The position numbers were made by a program, and so were the translations under genes. Below the pieces are notes generated by a model. It ran no database searches. It had not been told where the DNA came from and worked only from the letters and a program-made list of their open reading frames with translations. DNA of 64,000 nt from Promethearchaeati archaeon (GTDB lineage Archaea > Asgardarchaeota > Heimdallarchaeia > Heimdallarchaeales > Heimdallarchaeaceae). The DNA lies in the NCBI GenBank assembly GCA_013166775.1, contig JABLTJ010000010.1, positions 32,746-96,745 on the forward strand, in the 5' to 3' direction. Positions 7,524 through 17,171 of the stretch are shown here, in pieces. Each line of letters begins with the position of its first letter. The stretch's first letter is position 1.

Positions 7524-8597
7524 ATGTCTAAATATTCTATTAAATCAAAATTAGGGGACTTAATGAAAAGTCCTAAGGCTAGAGCAGTTTTGGAGAAACA
7601 TTTACCTGGAATCTCTAAAGATCCTCAGCTGAAGAGGGGATTTAAAATGACACTGAAGTTTATTGCTAATATGCCCGGTTCTGGTTTCCCCAAAGAGAAA
7701 CTACCTGATATAGACGCTGATTTGCAGGCTATAATAGAGGATGATGAAGAACTTCTCTCAGTACAAGAAGATGTCGAAGAACCTATTCCCTCAACACTGG
7801 GTTATACTATCAAGGAAATTCCTGAAGCTACGAAAAGGTTGGAAGGAAAAGTTGTAGTTCTTACAGGTGCTAGCGCGGGGCTCGGAAAGCAGATGTCTAT
7901 CCGTCTTGCTCAGGAAGGAGCAAAATTGGCTATATGTGCCAGATCAGTGGATAAGTTGAAGATCACAGCGGATTTATGCGAAGCTGAAGGAGCTGAAGTA
8001 CTAGCTGAAAAGTGCGATGTCTCGAAATATGATGATTTGAAGAAATTTGTTGATAAGACAGTGAAGAAATTCGGAACTATTGATGTCCTTGTTAATAATG
8101 CAAATTATGAAGCAGATCGACAGCTTTTTCTAAATCAAGATGTGGAAGAATTAGACAAAGCTTTACACACAGGTGTTTACGCCCACTGGCACTTGATGAA
8201 ATTAAGCTATCCTTACATGAAAGGAAAATCCTCGTCAATAATCAATTTCACTTCAGGAACCTATCAAGTAGGTTTGGATTTGTATGCTTCTTATGCTGCT
8301 GATAAAGGAGCAATACGTGCTCTTTCTATGGTAGTTGCTCGTGAGTGGGGAGCTGATGGCATTCGAGTGAATACAATTAGTCCTGTTGCCATTACCGATA
8401 CCATCGTGGATAAACTTTCACCAGAATACTCCGCATGGGTAAAAGGTATGATGAAGGACAATGCTATGCAACGGGTTGGTGATCCTTATTCAGATATCGC
8501 ACCAGTTTTGGTCTTCCTTGCCTCAGAGGAGAGCCGATGGATCACAGGACAGAACATCAATGTGGATGGAGGACAAAGAGAGACAATACATATTTAA
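7524..8597 (+). CDS. Short-chain dehydrogenase/reductase with N-terminal helical domain
   Basis: A 357-residue protein. Residues ~105-350 form a classical SDR: the cofactor loop TGASAGLG (about 113-120), NNANYEAD (about 190), YAADK carrying the catalytic Tyr and Lys (about 256-260), and NTISPVAITDT after the active site. R near the end of strand 2 (ICARSVDKL) is consistent with NADP(H) preference. An extra ~100-residue N-terminus (KSPKARAVLEKHLPG, MTLKFIANMPG) looks like a small helical domain not part of ordinary SDRs. The substrate is unknown. A TATA-like box precedes it at leaderless distance. Confidence 0.88.
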   Translation: MSKYSIKSKLGDLMKSPKARAVLEKHLPGISKDPQLKRGFKMTLKFIANMPGSGFPKEKLPDIDADLQAIIEDDEELLSVQEDVEEPIPSTLGYTIKEIPEATKRLEGKVVVLTGASAGLGKQMSIRLAQEGAKLAICARSVDKLKITADLCEAEGAEVLAEKCDVSKYDDLKKFVDKTVKKFGTIDVLVNNANYEADRQLFLNQDVEELDKALHTGVYAHWHLMKLSYPYMKGKSSSIINFTSGTYQVGLDLYASYAADKGAIRALSMVVAREWGADGIRVNTISPVAITDTIVDKLSPEYSAWVKGMMKDNAMQRVGDPYSDIAPVLVFLASEESRWITGQNINVDGGQRETIHI

Positions 8598-8768
8598 TCC
8601 ATGTTGAAGGATATTCAGTTTATTTTGAGCTTGTATCCTCCTACTTTCTTCTTTCTTTATCAAAAAGACAAATAATTTTTTTATTAGTTACTGATGGACA
8701 ATTAACTTTACGAACTAAATTTGATGAAATAATTTCAGAGTACTTTATATTCTATTACATTGAAAATC

Positions 8769-9350
8769 TTATTTCTGTTCAAGTTTTTTTGCTAAGAAAA
8801 TGTATTTTCCCCATTTTTTTTCCTCTCCTGAAAATCTAACTTCTTCATGTATTATCTCCCATTTATTATTAGACTCTTTTAGTGCATTCTTTAGTAAACC
8901 CTCTCTCAAAGATAAGCTCCCTATGCGTTCATTTGAATAAGGAACTTTTATGAAAAGTAAACCCCCTTCTTTAGTATTCTCTATAAATTTGTTAAGAATA
9001 CCTATTTGTTCAATTTGATAAAAGAAATAATGAAATATGTAACTTAATACAATGATATCAAATTTCTCGGAGAAGCTGTATTCCTGAATATCACAAACCA
9101 CTCCTTTAACCTTAGAATTCTCACGTTTAGCTTTTTCATTCATTATGTCAATAGCTATCTCAGACATATCAATCCCAATAACATCATAACCTAATGATGC
9201 AAGATAGAAACTGTTTCTCCCAAGACCACAAGCAACATCTAAGGCTTTTCCATTATCTACTTCTTCTAGAAACTCTACCAAATCTTCGTCAGGTTCATCA
9301 ACAAAACAAAAAGCGTAATACCACTCTTCATCAGAAGACATAATGTACAC
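8769..9350 (-). CDS. SAM-dependent methyltransferase (class I)
   Basis: A 193-residue protein with the class I fold: motif I ALDVACGLGRNSFYLAS (about residues 35-52), the acidic end of strand 2 in VIGIDMSE, GVVCDIQEYSF at the third strand, and FDIIVLSYIFHYF at motif post-I/II. It is close in style to TehB-like or small-molecule methyltransferases. The N-terminus (YAFCFVDEPDEDLVEFLEE) has the compact entry helix of that group. The start may be the ATG at 9350 or the one at 9341. The acceptor substrate is unknown; no neighbour points to one. Confidence 0.85.
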   Translation of the reverse strand: MYIMSSDEEWYYAFCFVDEPDEDLVEFLEEVDNGKALDVACGLGRNSFYLASLGYDVIGIDMSEIAIDIMNEKAKRENSKVKGVVCDIQEYSFSEKFDIIVLSYIFHYFFYQIEQIGILNKFIENTKEGGLLFIKVPYSNERIGSLSLREGLLKNALKESNNKWEIIHEEVRFSGEEKKWGKYIFLAKKLEQK

Positions 9351-9418
9351 AATATCAAAAAAATCAAATAAATCTTCTTATTTCAAATATAAAATTGCAA
9401 GTTAGCTTATTTACATGT

Positions 9419-10636
9419 TTAAGATTCTAGATTTTTCTTGTTCTTTTTGAAGAACCTGAGTATACTCTTTTCTTTCTTTATTCTCATTCCAAATAGGAAA
9501 CGCAAAGTATTCTCTTCTCTGATGATTAGTAATAATAGGGAGGTTGCTACAAATGCTGATACTACAATAATTATGTATTTCGCAAAAATCGCTAGATTCA
9601 GGGGTATCACAAAGAAACCTATCACTATTATAACTGTTTGATGAATGATATAGAAAGGTAAAACTAATTCATTAAGATATCTTCTACTTTTAGTGTTTTT
9701 GTTTAAGAATTTGCTACCCATAGCAAAAAGTACTATTAACCAGCTCCAAGCATAGATATCAGCTAATACTAAGAATAACAGATCATTTGGGAAGAAGAAT
9801 TGCGAAACTCCAAGTAAGACAGCTGTAACTAATACAATAATCACTGAGGGAATAGCATGTTTCTCGATTGTTGTTTTAAACTCCTTATCTAATGCAAATG
9901 CGAAACCATAGACGAAGAACAAGAACTGTGACATAGGTGTCCAACCACCAAATAATGGAATTATACCACCTAGAATGCCATTAAGAAATTCAAATAGGAA
10001 AACAGGTATTATCAGCAGAAAAATCATTCCTGGTTTTCTGAAAAAAGCTGTAATTTTTAGAAATCCAGTTTTAGTATTTTCCTTTCTTAAAAATAAGAAT
10101 AAAGGAAATGCGATTATTGAGAATCCAAAAAGCAGAAGAAGAAACCATAAGTGATGACCAAAAATTGCAAAATTTCCTCCTAGTTCATAAATTCCTTTGA
10201 AGATTTTTGGATAATAAGCAAAATAAGAACCTGAAAATTCTGAATAATAAATTCTTTCCAAGTAAACTTGTAATGGAATGTGAGTAAATATGCCAATTAT
10301 GAATGGTACCATTAAACGAACTGATCTATCAAGTAAATACTTGCTATTTTTTATGTTTCTGCTTTTCATAAATTCTATAGCGTAGTAAGTGCTCATACCG
10401 GCTAGTATGAAGAAGAATGGCATTCCAAATCCGCCAAGGTAATAAACAAATGCAGTCATACCAATAGAACTTTCAGCATTCATTATATGCCAAGGAAGAT
10501 CTTCGCCTTGAAAGAAACGAGCACTATGAAAGATGAATACAAGAATAATTGCAATAACTCTCAACCAATCTAAATCATACCTTCTTTCCTGCAGTTTTGG
10601 TGCAGATGTGGAGGTTTTGTCTAATACTTTGCTCAT
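9419..10636 (-). CDS. Membrane acyltransferase (acyltransferase family 3), third in operon
   Basis: About 405 residues, roughly ten or eleven membrane helices. The N-terminus has the family's first-helix pattern RRYDLDWLRVIAI, with H about ten residues on in VFIFHSARFF, the conserved His of OafA/OpgC-like O-acyltransferases that move acyl groups onto sugars at the membrane. GMPFFFILAGMS and FGHHLWFL are further shared blocks. The start is the ATG at 10636, after an AGGTGAT site, rather than the GTG at 10645 next to the previous stop. It is the last of three paralogous genes in one operon. The acceptor is probably an extracellular glycan or lipid; this is inference. Confidence 0.88.
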   Translation of the reverse strand: MSKVLDKTSTSAPKLQERRYDLDWLRVIAIILVFIFHSARFFQGEDLPWHIMNAESSIGMTAFVYYLGGFGMPFFFILAGMSTYYAIEFMKSRNIKNSKYLLDRSVRLMVPFIIGIFTHIPLQVYLERIYYSEFSGSYFAYYPKIFKGIYELGGNFAIFGHHLWFLLLLFGFSIIAFPLFLFLRKENTKTGFLKITAFFRKPGMIFLLIIPVFLFEFLNGILGGIIPLFGGWTPMSQFLFFVYGFAFALDKEFKTTIEKHAIPSVIIVLVTAVLLGVSQFFFPNDLLFLVLADIYAWSWLIVLFAMGSKFLNKNTKSRRYLNELVLPFYIIHQTVIIVIGFFVIPLNLAIFAKYIIIVVSAFVATSLLLLIIREENTLRFLFGMRIKKEKSILRFFKKNKKNLES

Positions 10637-10640
10637 ATTT

Positions 10641-10647
10641 ATCACCT
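10641..10647 (-). promoter_or_regulatory. Ribosome binding site AGGTGAT
   Basis: Read on the minus strand, AGGTGAT overlaps the stop of the upstream acyltransferase gene and lies a few bases before the ATG at 10636. It decides that start over the GTG inside the site. Confidence 0.6.
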
Positions 10648-11902
10648 AATTCTCTGATATCTCTTTTTTTCTTATAAATCGAAGAATTCCTTTTTCTTTC
10701 TTAATTCGCATTCCAAAGACAAATCTTGAAGAATTGAATTCTCTAATGATAATTAAAAGTAGGAAATTTGCAATGAAAGCACTAACGAGTATAATTAGAT
10801 ATTTAACGATAATTGATAATTCTAATTGAACTACGAAATAACCTATTATTCCTACAACAACAAAATGGATAATGTAAAACGGAAGAACTAGTTCATTGAG
10901 GAATTTTCGGGCTTTACTATCCTTGTTCAAAAATTTTTCTCCTAAATTTATTATCAATATAAGTAAACTAAAAGCGTAAATAGTTCGAAGTAAATAGAAA
11001 ATTGCTTCGATGTAATGAAAACTTGGATTAACATAGAGATCATCTAGAAATCGCAAATTTAAGAAAACTAATGGGACTGCGGTGACAACTGTCAAAATTA
11101 TAGCTAGTTTGTTGTTCTTCTTTAATGACTGTCTAAATTGCTTATCATATGCGAAAAAAAATCCATAGATATAGAAGAAGATGTAAGAAATAAAATCCCA
11201 ACCTCCTAATCTTCCGAGACTAAACCATGTTTCATTTGTATTGTGCAAAACTTCTATAATGTAAATGGGAATAATCAGAAAGAAAAGTATCCCTGGTTTA
11301 TTCATAAAAGATGCAATTTTAGATATACAAGAACGATTTTTCTCTTTTCGTAATAGAATGAAAGGGTAAAATAAAATCATAGATATAACAAATAGTATGA
11401 CAAGAAACCATAAGTGATGACCGAAGAGAGAAAAATTCCCTCCAAAACCATAAAAGCCTTTGAAATATTGCGGATAGAATGCAAAAAAAGAGACAGTATT
11501 TGGATCTAAAAATCCTTTATTTGCCCACTCAAGATAAACTAAGATAGAAATATAAGTTAACATACCGATGAAATATGGTACTAAAAGTCTAAGGAACCTA
11601 ACAAGAACATATCTATTATTCTTAATCCCTCTCTTTTCCATAAATCCTATAGCATAGAATGCACTCATTCCAGCGATTAAAAAGAACAAAGGAATCCCCA
11701 TAGCTGTTACGAATGTCATTCCTATCGAGATATTAACATTAGTTTCAGCATTTTTAATATTCAAACCTTCAGCGTCAAAAAACTTAGTACAATGATAAAC
11801 AAATACCATGAATATCGCAATTATCCTTAACCAGTCCAAATCATATCTTCTTTCTAAACTAGAGAAAGTAGAAATTACAACTGCTTCATCTATTTCATTC
11901 AT
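10646..11902 (-). CDS. Membrane acyltransferase (acyltransferase family 3), second in operon
   Basis: A 418-residue paralogue of its two neighbours. It begins after a short polar N-terminus with RRYDLDWLRIIAIF and the conserved His in VFVYHCTKFF, then GIPLFFLIAGMSAF, FGHHLWFL, and the C-terminal block RKFLNELVLPFYIIH followed by a final helix and MRIKKEKG. Around ten membrane helices. Its ATG overlaps the TGA of the first gene in an ATGA, so the two are translationally coupled. It differs from its sisters mainly in the extracellular loops (for example NTNETWFSLGRLGG), which may set acceptor specificity. Confidence 0.88.
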   Translation of the reverse strand: MNEIDEAVVISTFSSLERRYDLDWLRIIAIFMVFVYHCTKFFDAEGLNIKNAETNVNISIGMTFVTAMGIPLFFLIAGMSAFYAIGFMEKRGIKNNRYVLVRFLRLLVPYFIGMLTYISILVYLEWANKGFLDPNTVSFFAFYPQYFKGFYGFGGNFSLFGHHLWFLVILFVISMILFYPFILLRKEKNRSCISKIASFMNKPGILFFLIIPIYIIEVLHNTNETWFSLGRLGGWDFISYIFFYIYGFFFAYDKQFRQSLKKNNKLAIILTVVTAVPLVFLNLRFLDDLYVNPSFHYIEAIFYLLRTIYAFSLLILIINLGEKFLNKDSKARKFLNELVLPFYIIHFVVVGIIGYFVVQLELSIIVKYLIILVSAFIANFLLLIIIREFNSSRFVFGMRIKKEKGILRFIRKKEISEN

Positions 11903-13155
11903 TCGATCACCTTTTCCTTACGAAAATATCTAAACAGTCCCTTCTCTTTTTTAACTCTCATTCCAAACAGAAATCTAAGAGAATTGAACTCCCTTATTAT
12001 TAACAGTAAAAGAAGAATTCCTATTAGTGATGAAGAAATGATTATCAGATACTTCCATATTATTGCAATATTAAGTTGAATAATGAAAAATCCGATTACA
12101 ATCAATAGAGTCTGATGAAGTATGTAGAACGGAAGAACTAATTCATTCAAGAATTTCCTTGCTTTACTTTCTTTATTCAAGTACTTCTCTCCAGCATATA
12201 GAATAACAATTAACCAGCTCCATGCAAAAATAGTTCTAAAAAACCAAAATAGTAAGATAATATACGAGAATCCTTCTGGTGGAGTAATGAATAGTTCATC
12301 AAATTTGAAATTTATTAGAATACCGAGAGTTACTCCTGATAAAATCCCTATAATTAATGATGCTTTAACATGCTTCTTGATTATTTCTTTGAACTGTTTA
12401 TCATATGCTAAGATGAATCCATAAATGTATAGAACTAGAAGTGAAATTATATTCCACCCACCAAAACGAGGAATATCAGTTAAAAACATTGTATAGATGA
12501 ACTCTAGAATAAACAAGGGTAAAGGGAATAGATAAATCATTCCTGGAATTGAGAAAAATTTAGCGAATTTTGCTAACCCCTTACGTCTCTTCTCCTTTCT
12601 CATGAAGTTGAATAAATTATATGTAAGAAGTGTGAAAATAAAAAGCAAAACTAGAAACCATAAATGGTGTCCATAGAAAGCAAAATTTCCTCCATTAAAA
12701 CCATAAAGACCATTGAAATAATCAGGATAAAACTCAAAAAAAGATCCTGAAAAAACTCCTGTATTAACTCTTTCAAGATAAACCTGGAGAGTTATATGTG
12801 TGACTAAACCTACGGAAAAAGGAATCATTAATCTAATAAATCTTAGTAAAACATATTTTCTCCCTTTTATCTCTCTAGCTTCTAAGAAACCCATAGCATA
12901 GAAAGTTCCAAGACCTGCGATTGTGAAAAATAATGGCATACCTATAGCTGTCAGAAAAGACATATATCCTGTAATCATTGGATTCGTTTCTGCATTTCGA
13001 AGATGCCAGTCTTCTGCGTCAAAGAATCTTGTTCCATGATAAACAAAGACTAGGAATATAGCAATTATTCTTAGCCAGTCTATATCATATCTCCTCTCTA
13101 ACAGAGTAAAAGTAGGTACTGAAGCAGAATCAGAGTTTGAATCCAAATTTACCAC
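11899..13155 (-). CDS. Membrane acyltransferase (acyltransferase family 3), first in operon
   Basis: A 418-residue multi-span protein and the promoter-proximal member of the triplet. It has RRYDIDWLRIIAIF with the His in VFVYHGTRFF, GMPLFFTIAGLGTF, YGHHLWFL and RKFLNELVLPFYILHQ. It opens with GTG at 13155, or with TTG at 13146 if the GTGGTAA stretch acts as the ribosome site. The 353-base gap upstream separates it from the divergent surface-protein gene at 13509, so the two could share regulation. It probably O-acylates a surface sugar or lipid. Confidence 0.88.
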   Translation of the reverse strand: MVNLDSNSDSASVPTFTLLERRYDIDWLRIIAIFLVFVYHGTRFFDAEDWHLRNAETNPMITGYMSFLTAIGMPLFFTIAGLGTFYAMGFLEAREIKGRKYVLLRFIRLMIPFSVGLVTHITLQVYLERVNTGVFSGSFFEFYPDYFNGLYGFNGGNFAFYGHHLWFLVLLFIFTLLTYNLFNFMRKEKRRKGLAKFAKFFSIPGMIYLFPLPLFILEFIYTMFLTDIPRFGGWNIISLLVLYIYGFILAYDKQFKEIIKKHVKASLIIGILSGVTLGILINFKFDELFITPPEGFSYIILLFWFFRTIFAWSWLIVILYAGEKYLNKESKARKFLNELVLPFYILHQTLLIVIGFFIIQLNIAIIWKYLIIISSSLIGILLLLLIIREFNSLRFLFGMRVKKEKGLFRYFRKEKVIE

Positions 13156-13508
13156 TTCAAGCCTTAAATAAGGCGTTTAATAGTTTTTAAAGAATTTGAA
13201 TAATATAAATTTTCCCCACATTTTAGAAATGGATCAAAATTCACTAAAAATGCTTGTTTTAAGGTCTACTTCCAAGAAGGGAGACTAACCAAGAAGGTAT
13301 GTTCTAATTTAATATCTATTCAGAGAAAGAGAATAGAATTGGTTGGCTCAATGATCAATTTTTACCTCAAATATACATACTTTTTGTTAACCTCTCTCGA
13401 AAGCTTTATTAGTAAAAATGTGATATATTCTAGTATATTTCCTAAGAAAAAAAAGAAATTAGGCAATAAGACCAATTACTATAAAATTTAGTCTTTAGAG
13501 GGTTCAGA
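13156..13508. other. Divergent intergenic region, 353 bp
   Basis: No gene is seen here. The region separates the minus-strand acyltransferase operon from the plus-strand surface-protein gene. On the minus strand AT-rich stretches at about 13187-13212 (AATTTATATTA, CTTTAAAAA) are TATA candidates for the acyltransferases. On the plus strand, TATA-like runs occur at about 13422-13440. An AGAGGG site just before 13509 can serve as ribosome-binding site for its TTG start. Confidence 0.5.
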
Positions 13509-16500
13509 TTGAGAATAATCTATGCTAAAATAATTGTAGTAGCAATTATGATTTCAAGCCCCCTCTTTTTACAAAATTTCAATAACGCTACACCATTTGA
13601 TAATATACTATCTAATACATTATCAAATAATAACAATAGTTTAAATAATAAAACTAATGAGCTTGAACATTTGAAGCAATCTCCTTTTAGTTATACTCCC
13701 ATAACTTCTCATTCCTCAGAAGGGGTTAACCTCAATGTTAGTGATAAAATATCTTTTTCTCACAGTTTCTCTTTAAATCTTGATTCTACGAATCACTATA
13801 CCAATTCTTACTCTATTAACTCTTTTACTGGATATACTCCAGAGTTATTTTACAATATAACTGACATCACTGCAATTCCTGAGTATTTCCCTGTAGAAAC
13901 TTCTTGGGGAGGTTCAAATATAGAATTAGCATACAACCAGTATTTATCTATCCTTCAAGGTTTTGATGTTCCATGGGATTATGCGGAATTTGTTGGAGCG
14001 GATATTTATCTAGAAACAGTTGGGAGTGGTTCTCTAGGAAGTGTTGAACTTGAATTGTGGTTGATAGAAGATGAAGGAGTATTTCCTGATATGAACAATC
14101 CAAATAATCTCTCTTTTGATTTTTCTGCTCCTTATACAAATGCAAATCCTGTCCCTTCAGCTGCTACAAACAATTTTACTTTTTATGATTTTAATGATAC
14201 TATAATTCCTAAAGGAGATTATTTCATAGTAGCAAATTTATCAGTTGTAGATATAACAGATCCAAGTCAAAGATTTGCATGGAACTACAAAACAGGTGTG
14301 CCGTATAATGGTAAAAGCTATCTTTGGGATCAATCTGCAACATGGCTGAATCGAACAAACAATTATGATTTTCCATTAATTCCAAAATTGCTCCCGTTAG
14401 ACATAAATAAAAATCCTAAGACATTCACAAACCCTGCAAGTGCTAATCTAACTGATAACGGAAACCCAATAACAACTGTAAATCAATTAATATTAGGAAC
14501 TGGAGCTCACGATCTTTCAACAAATCTGTCAATTTCAATTTCATTTAATAATAGTTATTCTTACTTAAGAACATATAATGGATTATCATCTTTCCATGCA
14601 TGTAATTCTACATTTTTAGATTACAGCATTTATTGGAATATAAGCTGGAGTGTTGACCAAATAGATTTTTCTCCTTATTCAAATCCCGAAAGAGAACATA
14701 TACTGCTTTCTCCATCAGATTGGAATACAAGTTTTTATACAATATTAGTTAACAATACTACTCCTACAGATATCACTCGAATATCCGCTGGTTATCTTAT
14801 AGATTTAGATCTTCTTATACAGAACAAAAATTATTTTGCAGCAGATTTGAAATTGGATACAACGAGTCCAAATTATCTCTATAGCACTTGTAACACTAAT
14901 GGAACTCTTGAAACAAATTCCTACCGTCTAGGTTATTGGACACCTATAAATATTACTCATTCTTTGGGTGTAGAAGGTTCTTCAATTAACTGCGAAGTGT
15001 GTATTAAAGACATATCTCTTCTAGATATCTCCATGGGAGAACTAAATCTTTCAATTTACAATCCAGAAGGAAATATTAATCCACTTAAAATTAATGGTTT
15101 TGATAACTTAACCTACATAGATACAAGTTTTTATTCCATAGTTGAATCAGATCAAATATCTCCAGGAATTTATCAAGTAAGTACTGCTTTTGATCCTTCA
15201 GTTTATGGATCTGATCAACCTGGATATTGGACTCTTACTTATTTCTGGAATAATGGTACAGAAGTTGGATTCTTCTCAAGAAGAATATCTGTAAATATAT
15301 ATACTTCAGCATTGTTTGAGTGGCAAGTAACTCCTGATACTGATATTTGGACTTTTGATAATTCCGAAAAAATAAAAAGAATCTTTGGCGACACATTAAA
15401 TGTTAGGGTCCGATGTTATAGTAAAACAGAACCTTTTTTCTCTGGAGAAGGAGTCTATATATCTAGCGCAAACGTAACCTATCAAACAAGTATGTTAGAA
15501 GAAGGTGAATTAACCTTTCTTGAACCATTCTACAGCTCTTCAATTCCCCTCCTTTATGAACCAGGAGAGTATTATGTTATGTTATATGCAAGTGGGTTAT
15601 TCCATGATTCTTCTTCTATTCAGATACCTGTAACGGTATATCATCAATTTTCGATTGAAACATCTAAAACTGATTATTATCTAAATTTCAGTAATTCTGT
15701 AGGTATAAAGTTTCAGCTGAATGACATTTCAAATCTAAGTAAAATAATAACTCCCGATGATATAGTAATATCAATAAACAGCACTATTGTGAATTCCAAT
15801 TATTATTCAAACAGTTCAATAAATGATCAAATCGAAATACTTCTTGATACGTCATTTCTTGGGTTAGAAATAGGAATATATGAATTTGGAATAATGGTTT
15901 CAAAGAAATTCTTCTTAGAGGATTATAATCATGAAAATGAAACTGTATCGGTTTATTTACATATTGAAGAAATTTCTTCCGTTGTAAATAATGTTAATTT
16001 TAATAATACTATCTATCATAACAATCAAACAATTATTTCCTTTAGCTACTATGATACAAATCATTCTGAGTTTATATCAGATGCATCTGTTTCAGTATAT
16101 GCTGATATTAATGAATATGAAGTAATTTCAATCTATTCAAATAATGAAGCTTATTATGTTTTACTTAGAATATATGAACCATCAGTTAATTCTTTGAATG
16201 TGTTTCTTAATGTTTCTAAAGCAGGATATTGCTCCATACTCAATCTACATCTAGCAACATTGAATATAAAACCTAATGAAATCATTTCCCCTACTAGTCC
16301 ACCAAATCCTGCTTCTTTGATAGCTTTGATAATTGTTGTATCTATGATAATTATAATTTCTGTATCAATAATTATTTTTATTCAAGTAAAACGAAAGAAA
16401 AAAAAGAGATTAGTTAAAACACAAATTGAATTAGAACGTGCTAGAAATATTTTTCAAAGCGTTATCTTAACGAAAAAAATACTGATTGTTCATCATCAAA

Positions 16501-17078
16501 CAAGCTTACCAGTTTTTTATCTTGATTTAGAAGCTAAAAGTGAACTAGATTCTGCACTTGTTTCTGGAATTCTTGAAGCGATTTCTTCAATAGGAACTGA
16601 AATTTCTGGATCACCATCTGGTATTAAGAAGATAGAATATTATGATTTTGAAGTTTCTAGGGCTTATAGCGGTGCTTTTGCAATCTATCTATTTTCGGAT
16701 AATCTTGTATGCAATGAAATATTTGATGGTTTATCTAACATAATTAATTGGTTTGACATTACCTTTAGTCATCAATCTGTGGGATGGGATGGATCGATGA
16801 ATATTTTTACAGAATTCCAAGAGTTAATTGAAGAGAAAATCTCTGAAGAAATTTACCTATGGTTATTATATTCCATTGAACTCTCTTCGGAAGGGTTAGA
16901 TTTTTCTAGAAAGCTTTCAAAAATTGATAAGGAAATTATCGGTTTTCTAACTACTAATGGAAAAACTTCTGTAGCTGTGATTCTTGATAGATTAGAAAAA
17001 TACGAGAAAGAAGAAATTTTAGTAGCTCTTTTCATTTTATTTGAGGAGGGAAGAATAGTTGGAGAAGAATCTCTATAG
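13509..17078 (+). CDS. Large surface protein with cytosolic longin-like and winged-helix domain (copy 1)
   Basis: 1189 residues starting with TTG after an AGAGGG site. Residues ~5-22 are a signal or anchor segment. About 900 extracellular residues follow, rich in Asn, Ser, Thr and Tyr with many N-x-S/T sequons and beta-strand-like repeats. One membrane helix (~935-960) is closed by VKRKKKKR. The cytosolic part begins ARNIFQSV (~977), then KKILIVHHQTSLPVF, LVSGILEAISSIGTE and SGAFAIYLFS. This strand-helix-strand order resembles longin/roadblock folds. A winged-helix-like end (~1136-1189: IDKEIIGFLTTNGKTSVAVIL) closes it. It looks like a receptor; ligand and output are unknown. A paralogue lies at 19010-22582. 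Confidence 0.75.
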   Translation: MRIIYAKIIVVAIMISSPLFLQNFNNATPFDNILSNTLSNNNNSLNNKTNELEHLKQSPFSYTPITSHSSEGVNLNVSDKISFSHSFSLNLDSTNHYTNSYSINSFTGYTPELFYNITDITAIPEYFPVETSWGGSNIELAYNQYLSILQGFDVPWDYAEFVGADIYLETVGSGSLGSVELELWLIEDEGVFPDMNNPNNLSFDFSAPYTNANPVPSAATNNFTFYDFNDTIIPKGDYFIVANLSVVDITDPSQRFAWNYKTGVPYNGKSYLWDQSATWLNRTNNYDFPLIPKLLPLDINKNPKTFTNPASANLTDNGNPITTVNQLILGTGAHDLSTNLSISISFNNSYSYLRTYNGLSSFHACNSTFLDYSIYWNISWSVDQIDFSPYSNPEREHILLSPSDWNTSFYTILVNNTTPTDITRISAGYLIDLDLLIQNKNYFAADLKLDTTSPNYLYSTCNTNGTLETNSYRLGYWTPINITHSLGVEGSSINCEVCIKDISLLDISMGELNLSIYNPEGNINPLKINGFDNLTYIDTSFYSIVESDQISPGIYQVSTAFDPSVYGSDQPGYWTLTYFWNNGTEVGFFSRRISVNIYTSALFEWQVTPDTDIWTFDNSEKIKRIFGDTLNVRVRCYSKTEPFFSGEGVYISSANVTYQTSMLEEGELTFLEPFYSSSIPLLYEPGEYYVMLYASGLFHDSSSIQIPVTVYHQFSIETSKTDYYLNFSNSVGIKFQLNDISNLSKIITPDDIVISINSTIVNSNYYSNSSINDQIEILLDTSFLGLEIGIYEFGIMVSKKFFLEDYNHENETVSVYLHIEEISSVVNNVNFNNTIYHNNQTIISFSYYDTNHSEFISDASVSVYADINEYEVISIYSNNEAYYVLLRIYEPSVNSLNVFLNVSKAGYCSILNLHLATLNIKPNEIISPTSPPNPASLIALIIVVSMIIIISVSIIIFIQVKRKKKKRLVKTQIELERARNIFQSVILTKKILIVHHQTSLPVFYLDLEAKSELDSALVSGILEAISSIGTEISGSPSGIKKIEYYDFEVSRAYSGAFAIYLFSDNLVCNEIFDGLSNIINWFDITFSHQSVGWDGSMNIFTEFQELIEEKISEEIYLWLLYSIELSSEGLDFSRKLSKIDKEIIGFLTTNGKTSVAVILDRLEKYEKEEILVALFILFEEGRIVGEESL

Positions 17079-17095
17079 GTATTAGTGATTTGCAT

Positions 17096-17121
17096 TTCTT
17101 TCTTATTTTCTCTTTTTTCAA
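17096..17121 (+). terminator. T-rich termination tract
   Basis: A pyrimidine-rich run (TTCTTTCTTATTTTCTC followed by TTTTTTC) follows the stop of the large surface-protein gene by about 17 bases, as is usual for archaeal termination. There is no hairpin. Confidence 0.4.
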
Positions 17122-17160
17122 AAAAAATGCAACTTTCCTCTAGAAAATTTAATCACAAAA

Positions 17161-17171
17161 ATATTTAAATA
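17161..17171 (+). promoter_or_regulatory. TATA-like box for the 17172 gene
   Basis: ATATTTAAATA immediately precedes the first possible start codon (TTG 17172). Transcription would begin near 17187-17190, which implies that the true start codon lies further in, for example at the CTG at 17208. Confidence 0.45.

Noticed and set aside
8537..8839. Plus-strand frame of about 100 codons after the SDR gene
   Set aside because: Low-complexity, starts inside the SDR gene and overlaps the methyltransferase end on the other strand.
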